The notes beneath the pieces were generated by a model. It saw nothing but the letters and a program-made list of their open reading frames with translations. It was not told where the DNA came from and ran no database searches. DNA of 64,000 nt from Paenibacillus sp. 37 (lineage in GTDB: Bacteria; Bacillota; Bacilli; Paenibacillales; Paenibacillaceae): positions 6,572,001 to 6,636,000 of the forward strand of contig NZ_CP043761.1 in assembly GCF_008386395.1 (NCBI RefSeq), written 5' to 3'. The position numbers and the translations under genes are program-made. This document shows positions 52,508-62,393 of this stretch, piece by piece. How positions within the stretch are numbered: position 1 is the first letter of the stretch; the number at the start of each line of letters is the position of its first letter.

Positions 52508-53512
52508 TTAATGAGAGAGATATTTTGAAGGCTGAAGCTGTACCGGCAGACCGGAATCTGCCGATGCCAAGGCCGCCGTTGTAATCTCCTGTGTAAGGCA
52601 GGCATCCGCATAATCGGACAGAATTCGTGAACGGTCTCCCGTACGAAGGGCGTGAATGAACGCTTCATTCTCACGCTCGTATGGATTATGTCCTGCCGGA
52701 ATCTCCAGACCTGCCATCGCATGTTTTGCCGCACTTGGCAGAAGCAAACGTTCTGGCGTCCAATCCCACACGCCTGCATCCGTGTAGAACTGGAGCCCTG
52801 CGCCGCCCTCTCCGTCTGGCAACAGACATGTATTGGCGATACTGGCAATCGCTCCACTTTCCAGCTTGAGCGTCACATTCGCCACATCTGCTACGGTCAC
52901 ATGCTCATGCTTCTCATGCATGCTTCGCTGAGCTGCTACAGCATATACCTCCGTAACTTCTCCTGCACAATACCGAAGCAAGTCTACAATATGTGTAGTC
53001 TGCTCTACGAATTGTCCTCCTGAACCGTCCTGACGCCGCCACCAGGCGACCCCTGGCATTCCGCCCATCCAGCGGCCAAGAGCCATGCCGACCGTCTGTT
53101 CTTTCATCGATTGCTGCAGGACCTGCGCGGCCTCCTGATAACGGAAATGGTATCCTACAGAGGTTAACAATCCGCTCTTTTGCACCTGATCCAACACCTG
53201 ACGCGGAACATCCATTCCGGTGCTCAAAGGTTTCTCCACCAGGAATGGAATACCGCGGCGGATTAATTCGGACTCAATCGACCCGTGAGACATCGGAGGC
53301 ACACAGATATACACCGCATCCAGCTTCTCACCATCCAGCATATGTTCAAGTTCCCCGTAACCAACTGCATCATAAACGGAGGCCATAGCCTCTGCCTTTT
53401 CGAGCGATGTTCCACAGACACTCGCAACACGAACACCTTCCATCCGTGCGAGAATATCCGCGTGTACCTTACTGAACCAGCCTGTTCCAATGATTCCGAT
53501 CTGTAATGTCAT
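52508..53512 (-). CDS. Gfo/Idh/MocA-family oxidoreductase
   Basis: A 334-residue NAD(P)-dependent oxidoreductase. The Rossmann motif is GIIGTGWFSKVHADIL, with the catalytic-region EKPLSTGMD (Lys of EKP) near residue 95. The C-terminal domain has GGQFVEQTTHIVDLLRY. Substrates of this family are inositols, sugars and their phosphates. The gene is single, lies upstream of nothing related and is convergent with hxlR. The exact substrate cannot be told. Confidence 0.9.
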   Translation of the reverse strand: MTLQIGIIGTGWFSKVHADILARMEGVRVASVCGTSLEKAEAMASVYDAVGYGELEHMLDGEKLDAVYICVPPMSHGSIESELIRRGIPFLVEKPLSTGMDVPRQVLDQVQKSGLLTSVGYHFRYQEAAQVLQQSMKEQTVGMALGRWMGGMPGVAWWRRQDGSGGQFVEQTTHIVDLLRYCAGEVTEVYAVAAQRSMHEKHEHVTVADVANVTLKLESGAIASIANTCLLPDGEGGAGLQFYTDAGVWDWTPERLLLPSAAKHAMAGLEIPAGHNPYERENEAFIHALRTGDRSRILSDYADACLTQEITTAALASADSGLPVQLQPSKYLSH

Positions 53513-53580
53513 GGATGTAATCCCCTCTCTATGTTACACGCTTACATGTTCCATTCGACTCTTGACCTTGAAATCCTGCC

Positions 53581-55239
53581 TCAGATTTTGCCGGATGCTT
53601 CCAGCAACAGCTGATCCAGTTCCTGTGTATGTTTAACCTCTTCCTCTTCAGACCAGTTCAAACGACCTGCCATATACGAGATAACCGCTGTTTTATAGCG
53701 ACGAACTTCATCAATACGGAAGAATAAATCACCTGTTCTTCGTACCAAAAAGTCAGACGGGGTTACAGCCATCTCTTCATCAATCGCGTAAAGCAGCATC
53801 AGCAATAGCTCCTGTGGCATGCCATGAAGCTCGGACTTGGTGCGTGGATCGGGCATTCGCTCATACAGTGCCTCCACATTGGAACCATACGTGCGAACCA
53901 GCCGCTCCGCAGCAGGTCGGGCAAGCCCGAGGGCAACACCGTCCTTGATCTTGCGCTCCGCATACGATACAAATCCAGCCGATCCCCCTACGTCACCGCC
54001 GGAGATGGGCATCTTCTTCGTTACACAAGGGCCTATGGAATGCCCACTCTCCTGCTCCATCTGGCGTGCGACCAGATCAACAACCATCTCGGCCATTTTA
54101 CGGTATCCGGTTAACTTGCCCCCGGCAATCGTAATCAGATTGGAATCGGATACCCAGACTTCATCTTTACGTGAAATTTCGGAAGGATTCTTGCCTTCCT
54201 CATGAATGAGTGGACGTACACCGGCCCATCCGGATTCCACGTCCTCGGTACCAATGTGTACATCTGGAAACATGCCGTTGACTGCATCGATCACATAATC
54301 GCGATCTGAGTCGGAAATTTGCGGGTGTGCAGGATCATCCTGATATACAGTGTCGGTTGTTCCTACATAGGTTTTGCCATCACGTGGGACAGCGAATACC
54401 ATTCGACCATCTGGTGTATCAAAATAGACAGCCTGCCTCAATGGGAATCGTTCACCATCAAAGACCAAATGAATGCCTTTGGTCATCTGTAGCGTTTTCC
54501 CCTTGCGCGAACCATCCAATTCCCGCAGCCCATCCACCCAGGGGCCGGAAGCGTTGATCACCTTGCTTGCTTTTAGCGTATATATCTGCCCATCGATCTG
54601 ATCCCTAGCTTCAATACCTGTAATCTTGCCATTCTCCTTCAGGAAATCTTTCGCCTTGACGTAGTTCACTGCCTGTGCCCCACGTTTGACAGCTTCTTTC
54701 AACACTTCTATGGTGAGCCTGGCATCATCAGTCCGGTACTCCACATAGAGTCCACCACCCAACAACCCCTGTTTGCGTAATAAAGGTTCACTGTCTGACA
54801 CCGCTCCAGCATTCAACATTTGGCGCCGTTCACTGCGCTTCACCCCGGCGAGCCGATCATACACCATCAGTCCAATGGATGTGCTGAAGCGGCCGAACGT
54901 GCCAGCCGTATAGATCGGTAACAACATCGGTTCCGGTGTGGTCACATGTGGCCCATTTTCATAAACTACAGCCCGCTCCCGTCCTACCTCAGCAACCATC
55001 TTCACTTCATATTGCTTCAAATATCGTAATCCGCCATGGACAAGCTTGGTCGAACGACTGGATGTACCTGCTGCAAAATCCTGCATTTCTACAAGCGCCG
55101 TCTTCAATCCACGGGAAGCTGCGTCCAATGCAATCCCTGCGCCTGTAATTCCACCACCAATAATTAATACGTCAAAATGTACATTCGCCATGTTTTGCAA
55201 ATATTCGGTCCGGTATGCTGACGAGAACGTTTCTGTCAT
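53581..55239 (-). CDS. glpD: aerobic glycerol-3-phosphate dehydrogenase
   Basis: The FAD-dependent membrane-associated enzyme that oxidises glycerol 3-phosphate to dihydroxyacetone phosphate and reduces quinone (EC 1.1.5.3). The FAD-binding motif is VLIIGGGITGAGIALDAASRG, split here after GIALD, near residue 21. TSSRSTKLVHGGLRYL and the C-terminal helical domain follow. Length, 552 residues, is typical. The ATG at 55239 follows AGGAGG; an in-frame ATG nine codons earlier lacks a site. A GlpP-type terminator leader controls entry into this gene. Confidence 0.97.
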   Translation of the reverse strand: MTETFSSAYRTEYLQNMANVHFDVLIIGGGITGAGIALDAASRGLKTALVEMQDFAAGTSSRSTKLVHGGLRYLKQYEVKMVAEVGRERAVVYENGPHVTTPEPMLLPIYTAGTFGRFSTSIGLMVYDRLAGVKRSERRQMLNAGAVSDSEPLLRKQGLLGGGLYVEYRTDDARLTIEVLKEAVKRGAQAVNYVKAKDFLKENGKITGIEARDQIDGQIYTLKASKVINASGPWVDGLRELDGSRKGKTLQMTKGIHLVFDGERFPLRQAVYFDTPDGRMVFAVPRDGKTYVGTTDTVYQDDPAHPQISDSDRDYVIDAVNGMFPDVHIGTEDVESGWAGVRPLIHEEGKNPSEISRKDEVWVSDSNLITIAGGKLTGYRKMAEMVVDLVARQMEQESGHSIGPCVTKKMPISGGDVGGSAGFVSYAERKIKDGVALGLARPAAERLVRTYGSNVEALYERMPDPRTKSELHGMPQELLLMLLYAIDEEMAVTPSDFLVRRTGDLFFRIDEVRRYKTAVISYMAGRLNWSEEEEVKHTQELDQLLLEASGKI

Positions 55240-55275
55240 TCTTGAACCTCCTATTGATTTTCTCAACTTTTCCGT

Positions 55276-55335
55276 AAAAAAAACAAAAAAAGGACCACGT
55301 CATTCGCTCAGCAATTGCTGAGCGGCACGTGGTCC
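55276..55335 (-). terminator. leader terminator of glpD, likely GlpP antitermination target
   Basis: A long stem (GGACCACGT paired with ACGTGGTCC, inner GCTCAGC/GCTGAGC, AATT loop) is followed by TTTTTTT-G-TTTTTTTT on the minus strand. It lies between the glpD promoter and start codon, as in Bacillus subtilis where GlpP with glycerol 3-phosphate prevents termination. The sequence CGGGAGG just before the stem could be part of the protein-binding site. Confidence 0.85.
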
Positions 55336-55374
55336 CTCCCGATCTCCAGACATCATTTTTTAACTTGTGCCTTT

Positions 55375-55403
55375 ATCCTATCACAGATTTTTGACGGCGT
55401 GAA
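55375..55403 (-). promoter_or_regulatory. glpD promoter
   Basis: -35 TTCACG (55398-55403), 17-base spacer, -10 TAGGAT (55375-55380) on the minus strand, about 40 bases before the leader terminator. The remainder of the 401-base gap between glpK and glpD (55404-55640) shows no gene or terminator for glpK. Confidence 0.6.
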
Positions 55404-55640
55404 GTCCTGAAATGACACATTATTCAAAAAAAATTCAAAAAGTTGTTCTGCCAAAGGATGGAATTTCAAATGAATCCACTAACCTTGTTTTTTTCCTTAT
55501 AGTGGGTATGGATTTTGCCTTCTCCAGGAAGAATAACCCTGTAAATCATGCATCATTTTCCACCAGTAAATATCATTTATAACATATGTTTAGTTAAAAA
55601 GTACAAATACCCACACCAAGAAATATTCATTTCATTTCTT

Positions 55641-57727
<2,087 letters not shown>

Positions 57728-57759
57728 CTTGGTTCCTCCCGCATTCATCAGATGACTAT

Positions 57760-57789
57760 ATTGTATAATCCGCACTGTCGGAACGGCAA
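57760..57789 (-). promoter_or_regulatory. candidate glpP promoter
   Basis: -35 TTGCCG (57784-57789), 18 bases, -10 TACAAT (57760-57765), 33 bases before the GTG start. A small dyad ATCAGG/CCTGAT lies just upstream (57801-57817). No terminator lies between promoter and glpP, so glpP itself would not depend on antitermination. Confidence 0.5.
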
Positions 57790-57836
57790 GCCATTCCATG
57801 AATCAGGGAAACCTGATCGCTACCCTGTCATCCATG

Positions 57837-57885
57837 CAAAAAAGCCGCTGTATACTTCTCCATAGCGGAGAGTACAACAACGGCT
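57837..57885 (-). terminator. intrinsic terminator of ribA
   Basis: The arms AGCCG and CGGCT, with an inner CTCC/GGAG stem and TGTATACTT/GAGTACAAC pairs, are followed by TTTTTTG on the minus strand, about 35 bases after the ribA stop. Confidence 0.78.
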
Positions 57886-57919
57886 AATCAGCTAATCGTA
57901 TATGTTCAATGAATAAAGA

Positions 57920-58687
57920 TTAAGCCTGCGCATGCGGAAGCAGCGTCTCTGCCCCAGCCCAGCCATCACTTTCCGCCAAGTGACCAGAACGGTTCACTTT
58001 CGTTTGCAGATATTTCTCGTTGAATGCAGAGCGATCTCCCCACAGTGGGACACGTCCGCCCACATTCAATCCTGCTTCCTGCAAAGCAGCCAGCTTCCGT
58101 GGATTGTTCGTGATCAATGTAACCGGTGCGGAGCGAAGTGCACGCAGCACAGAAATCGCATCGTCATAATTACGAGCATCGTCCGTGAATCCGAGCTGCA
58201 AGTTCGCATCTACCGTGTCCAGACCTTCTTCTTGCAAAATGTACGCCATGGCTTTGCTGAACAGACCGATGCCACGGCCTTCATGATTCGCAAGATAGAA
58301 CAGTGCACCCGCTCCGTGAGCGGCGATCATTTTCATGGATTGCTCCAATTGGAAGCCACAATCACAACGCTTGCTGCCAAAGATGTCGCCTGTATGACAG
58401 ATGCTATGCATCCGGATCAGCGCTTCTTGTGCTTCAGCAAAGTCACCGTACACCAGAACACTGGATTGTTGACGCTCTGCTAGTTCAGCCTCAGCAAGGG
58501 ATTCGATTAACTCGCCGCTCTCCATCGCTTTGTCCGATTTCATCCAGCTGTACCACTGGAATGTCTTGGTCTCCCCATCGAGGTTAACCGGAAGCTTGAT
58601 TGGTCCCACCAGGTATATAAACTCTTTTCCACTCGGAAAAGTCTGAATTTTAGGGGCAAGCAGTTGAATAATATGTGAATTGATCAT
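57920..58687 (-). CDS. ribA: GTP cyclohydrolase II, single-function
   Basis: GTP cyclohydrolase II opens GTP to start riboflavin synthesis (EC 3.5.4.25). The 255-residue protein has the zinc site RMHSICHTGDIFGSKRCDCG (three Cys), NHEGRGIGLFSKAMAY and TNNPRKLAAL. It lacks the RibB domain that Bacillus RibBA carries, and has a 70-residue N-terminal extension (YLVGPIKLPVNLDGETKTFQWYSW in outline). It is alone, not in a rib operon, with no FMN riboswitch, and its promoter matches that of doxX. AGGAGGAACGACA precedes the ATG. Confidence 0.93.
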   Translation of the reverse strand: MINSHIIQLLAPKIQTFPSGKEFIYLVGPIKLPVNLDGETKTFQWYSWMKSDKAMESGELIESLAEAELAERQQSSVLVYGDFAEAQEALIRMHSICHTGDIFGSKRCDCGFQLEQSMKMIAAHGAGALFYLANHEGRGIGLFSKAMAYILQEEGLDTVDANLQLGFTDDARNYDDAISVLRALRSAPVTLITNNPRKLAALQEAGLNVGGRVPLWGDRSAFNEKYLQTKVNRSGHLAESDGWAGAETLLPHAQA

Positions 58688-58798
58688 TGTCGTTCCTCCT
58701 GTTTAGGCCAACTTGTATGTTGATTGATTCGCACCCAGCGTGAAAATGGATCACTTGGATGTTATATAGTACGCATCTATATTATTCTCATCATCATT

Positions 58799-58869
58799 AG
58801 TTACTTTATGTAAGTTAGTTTAGAATAAAAATTATAATGTGTCAAGTAACTTTTATTTTTAAAGTAACT
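58799..58869 (-). promoter_or_regulatory. ribA promoter with shared HxlR-type operator (copy 2)
   Basis: On the minus strand, a perfect -35 TTGACA (58840-58845), 17 bases, -10 TAAACT (58817-58822). ACTT-N5-AAGT (58802-58814) covers the start site, as at doxX. A second dyad, ACTTT-N7-AAAGT (58849-58867), lies upstream. The outer arms AGTTACTTTA (58799-58808) and TAAAGTAACT (58860-58869) are exact inverses. The 323-base gap between ribA and the binding-protein gene holds no reading frame of its own. Confidence 0.68.
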
Positions 58870-59010
58870 ACCCAATTTATGTTACGCAACGGACACAAAT
58901 ATGTGTTTCATTTCAGGAATATTGGGTATGAGTTTATAAACTGCTCATACACTAATGTTGTAGTCCAAAGCACTTCATGCCTCGAACTTAACGATGAGGG
59001 GGTAATGCAC

Positions 59011-60285
59011 ATGATCCGCCGGAAAAGAACATGCTGGACAGCCATACTGATAGTCTGCGTCCTGCTCATAAGCGGATGCTCCATCTGGCCCGGACAGGAC
59101 GATTCAGCGAACAACAAAAAGGTAACGCTTACATTATGGTACTGGAACCGTTCCATTGATGATAAGTTGATTGCCAGGGCTAAGGAAAAGTTCCCCAACA
59201 TTGAACTGACAGCTCAGAAAATCGGCGGTGATTTCAAAGCAAAGCTCAAAACAACACTCGCTGCACGCTCAGGTGAACCAGACATTGTGGCATTGAACGA
59301 CTGGATCATGGAGCTATTCCCCAGTGAGGACCGTTTCTATAATCTGTATGATCTTGGCGCTGGAGATATTGAAAGCCAGTATCTGCCGTGGAAATGGAAG
59401 CAAGGCGTTACGCCGAGTGGACAGATGATCGGGTTCCCGATGGATACGGGGCCAACCGCTCTCTTTTACCGAGAAGATCTGTTCAAGGAAGCCGGATTAC
59501 CATCTGATCCCGAGGACGTTACACGTCAGATTAACAGCTGGGATGCTTATGCTGCTGCCGGAGAGAAGATCAAGGAAAAATTCGGAGGCAAGGTATTTCT
59601 GACCGATAACATTGGAAGCGTTTACAACCAAGTGTTGTCACAAGGCGCTGAACGTTATTTCCGTCCAGATGGTTCATTCATCGGCATGGATTCTGCTCTG
59701 GTGCGAACAAGCTGGGATACATCCATAGCTTTCAAAGAGAAGGGACTGCTTGCCAATGCGGACGGCTGGACTCCAGGCTGGAACGCAGCGATGAATAACG
59801 GTGAAGTCGCCTCGTTCGTGGGTGCTGTCTGGATGAAGCAAGTGCTTCAGGAAGCTGCACCGGATACATCCGGGAAGTGGCGGGTAGCTCGGGCTCCGGG
59901 AGGGGATGGCAACAACGGGGGATCATTCCTGTCCATCCTGAAGTCGAGTGAACATCCTCAGGAAGCCTTTGAACTGGTTCGCTGGCTGCAAAGTCCCGAA
60001 AATCAACTGGAGCAATATCAGACATTGAACCTGTTCCCTTCCGCACCAGGTGTATTTGATGATCCTGCCATGAAAGAAAAAGAACCTTTCTTCGGCGGAC
60101 AGGCGACAGGGCCTGTATTTGCCGAATCGGCACAGGAGGTGCCGGATGCTTTCTTTGGCGAAAGATACCCATCCGTACACAACATTATCACCCGACGGCT
60201 GAATGATGTGGCGAAGCAAAATGCCGATCCACAGCAGGTCTGGACAGATACGGTACACCGCGTCGAGCGGGAATTGCAGCGTTAA
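59011..60285 (+). CDS. sugar ABC transporter substrate-binding lipoprotein
   Basis: A 424-residue family 1 solute-binding protein. The signal peptide ends in lipobox LLISGC with Cys23. The start of the fold is VTLTLWYWNRSIDDKLIARAKEKFPNIEL in outline, with FPMDTGPTALFYREDLFKEAG typical of the oligosaccharide/sugar group. The ATG at 59011 follows GAGGGGG at good spacing, whereas the frame upstream has none. It heads an operon with two permeases; no ATPase gene is present, as is common where a shared MsmK/MsmX ATPase serves several importers. Confidence 0.93.
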   Translation: MIRRKRTCWTAILIVCVLLISGCSIWPGQDDSANNKKVTLTLWYWNRSIDDKLIARAKEKFPNIELTAQKIGGDFKAKLKTTLAARSGEPDIVALNDWIMELFPSEDRFYNLYDLGAGDIESQYLPWKWKQGVTPSGQMIGFPMDTGPTALFYREDLFKEAGLPSDPEDVTRQINSWDAYAAAGEKIKEKFGGKVFLTDNIGSVYNQVLSQGAERYFRPDGSFIGMDSALVRTSWDTSIAFKEKGLLANADGWTPGWNAAMNNGEVASFVGAVWMKQVLQEAAPDTSGKWRVARAPGGDGNNGGSFLSILKSSEHPQEAFELVRWLQSPENQLEQYQTLNLFPSAPGVFDDPAMKEKEPFFGGQATGPVFAESAQEVPDAFFGERYPSVHNIITRRLNDVAKQNADPQQVWTDTVHRVERELQR

Positions 60286-60329
60286 CCTGAAGAACGTGTG
60301 GTTTCGTTATCCGCAAAGGAGGAATTCAT

Positions 60330-61280
60330 ATGGCTGTAACTGAACCTCGTCTTACTCCCGATCCCGGAAATGCAAGACCTGATCTGGATCGGCAGAAGTC
60401 ACTATGGGCGAGAATGTGGGAGCATCGTGCACTTTATGTTGCGATATCGCCGTTTTATATTCTGTTTGCGGTATTTGGCCTGTTCCCGATTGGATTCTCA
60501 CTCTATCTGGCTTTTCATAAATGGGATGGCATCGGTGTCATGACGTACAACGGGTTCAACAACTTCAAATACATGCTGACCGATGCCGAGTTCTGGCAAG
60601 CCGTGGGCAACACGTTCATGATCTGGATCTATTCGACGATTCCGATGCTCTTCTTCGCGCTGATTATTGCCTTTCTGCTGCATGCACCATTTGTGAAGTT
60701 CCGTACATTATTTCGGGTCGGTTATTTCCTGCCAAACGTCACGTCCATCGTAGCGGTAGCCATTATCTTCGGTGCTTTATTTGCCAACAATTATGGCTTT
60801 CTCAATTATCTGTTGCAGTCGGTCGGGCTACCTGTTGTGGAATGGCTTAATGCACCATGGGGCATCAAAGTCGCAATCTCCTCCATGGTGGTCTGGCGCT
60901 GGACCGGATATAACGCCGTCATCTATCTGGCCGGACTTCAAAGTATTCCGCAGACATTATACGAAGCGGCCAAGATTGACGGCGCATCAGCGATACAGTC
61001 CTTTTTCCGAATTACAATTCCGATGCTGCGTCCTGTGATCCTGTTTACAGTCATTACATCAACGATAGGCGGAATGCAGCTGTTCACCGAGCCGCAAGTA
61101 TTGGTAGGTAATGATGGCGGCGCTGGTGCAGCAGGCATGACGATTGTATTGTACCTCTACCGTGAATCCTTCATTAACAATTACTTCGGCTATGGCGCTG
61201 CCGTTGGTTGGGGCATGTTCCTCATTATCGCCCTGTTCTCGATTGTGAACTGGAAGCTTGTTCAAGGCAAATCATCCTGA
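60330..61280 (+). CDS. sugar ABC transporter permease, MalF/UgpA-like
   Basis: A 316-residue permease with six predicted helices after a 35-residue polar N-terminus. The EAA loop is YEAAKIDGASAIQSFFRIT. It pairs with the next gene product. AAAGGAGG precedes the ATG. The MalF-type periplasmic insert is short, as in most Gram-positive sugar importers. Confidence 0.94.
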   Translation: MAVTEPRLTPDPGNARPDLDRQKSLWARMWEHRALYVAISPFYILFAVFGLFPIGFSLYLAFHKWDGIGVMTYNGFNNFKYMLTDAEFWQAVGNTFMIWIYSTIPMLFFALIIAFLLHAPFVKFRTLFRVGYFLPNVTSIVAVAIIFGALFANNYGFLNYLLQSVGLPVVEWLNAPWGIKVAISSMVVWRWTGYNAVIYLAGLQSIPQTLYEAAKIDGASAIQSFFRITIPMLRPVILFTVITSTIGGMQLFTEPQVLVGNDGGAGAAGMTIVLYLYRESFINNYFGYGAAVGWGMFLIIALFSIVNWKLVQGKSS

Positions 61281-61300
61281 TGTGATAAGGGGGAGCGCTC

Positions 61301-62128
61301 ATGGCGACCAAACACCTCAAATCGCTGGTGTTGTATACCGGTCTTATCGGGGGCATGCTCATATCCATGTTCCCGTTCTATTGGCTGATTGTAATGTCTA
61401 CCCGGACAACGTCCGATATCTACAAGTTCCCACCGCAGCTCTGGTTCGGGGGTGAGCTATGGAATAATATTACGCGGGTATTGCAGCAAATTGATTTCTG
61501 GGGCGCCTTTCTGAATACGTTGTTTGTGTCGGGCCTCGTGACCATACTTGTACTGTTTTTTGACTCACTGGCGGGGTTTGCGTTTGCCAAGTTTGAATTT
61601 CCCGGCAAAAAATGGCTCTTCATCCTGCTGCTCGCGACCATGATGGTACCTTCCCAGCTGTCGCTGGTGCCTTCCTTCGTACTGATGGCAACGTTCGGTT
61701 GGGTCGGTTCCTTCAAAGCTCTCATTATTCCCGGCATGGTGAACGCCTTCGGCATCTTCTGGATTCGCCAGTATGCGACAGAGTCGATTCCAAACGATCT
61801 GCTGGATGCAGGCCGCATCGACGGCTGTAATTTCTTCCGGCTCTATTGGAACGTAGCGCTGCCAATTCTGCGACCTGCCTTTGCTTTCCTCGGCGCGTTC
61901 ACTTTTATCGGGGTATGGAATGATTATCTGTGGCCTTTGATCGTCCTGACGGATGAACGCAAATATACGTTGCAGATTGCGTTGTCTCAATTAAACGGAC
62001 TGTATAACACAGACTATGCGATGGTCATCGCAGGTACGTTGCTTGCCGTCATTCCACTCATCGTTATGTTCCTGTTCATCAGCCGCCAGTTTATTTCGGA
62101 TATTGCCGCAGGGGCAGTGAAGGACTAA
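61301..62128 (+). CDS. sugar ABC transporter permease, MalG/UgpE-like
   Basis: A 275-residue permease, the MalG-type partner. The EAA loop is LLDAGRIDGCNFFRLYWNV, and the C-terminus is QFISDIAAGAVKD, the usual end of this group. AAGGGGGAG precedes the ATG. It starts 20 bases after the first permease gene. No terminator is seen between it and the gluconokinase gene, though a repeat copy lies there. Confidence 0.94.
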   Translation: MATKHLKSLVLYTGLIGGMLISMFPFYWLIVMSTRTTSDIYKFPPQLWFGGELWNNITRVLQQIDFWGAFLNTLFVSGLVTILVLFFDSLAGFAFAKFEFPGKKWLFILLLATMMVPSQLSLVPSFVLMATFGWVGSFKALIIPGMVNAFGIFWIRQYATESIPNDLLDAGRIDGCNFFRLYWNVALPILRPAFAFLGAFTFIGVWNDYLWPLIVLTDERKYTLQIALSQLNGLYNTDYAMVIAGTLLAVIPLIVMFLFISRQFISDIAAGAVKD

Positions 62129-62230
62129 GGTTGTGGCATTTTGATCCATCCCTCAAGTCTGATATTCTTATCTGTAGATGAAATAACAGATGTCATATAA
62201 GTTGGATGAATAGCGCCACGTGCACGAAGG

Positions 62231-62333
62231 GGACAGAAAGAGCCTGAAGAAATGGAGTTAAAAGCTTTCCAGAGGAAAGCTACTTCGAAAGCATATGCTT
62301 CGCATTTACGCGATCGGAAGGCTTTCTGTACCC
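62231..62333. repeat. dispersed palindromic repeat, copy E (inverse orientation)
   Basis: Read on the minus strand, it begins ACAGAAAGCCTTCCGATCGC, matching the left part of copies B and C, then keeps TATGCTT.CGAAG.AGCTTTC and GAAAGCTTTTA of copy B. The central TTATC palindrome is replaced. The ends GGACAGAAAG and CTTTCTGTACC are inverted. It lies between the permease and gluconokinase genes. Confidence 0.68.
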
Positions 62334-62393
62334 GAAGTGTTAACGTGTAACAGCATTCTTTCACTTATATATTTAAGAAAGAGGGATGACAAA

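Noticed and set aside
58688..58836. FMN riboswitch before ribA
   Set aside because: The leader is too short and lacks the conserved RFN element. A promoter and operator explain the region.
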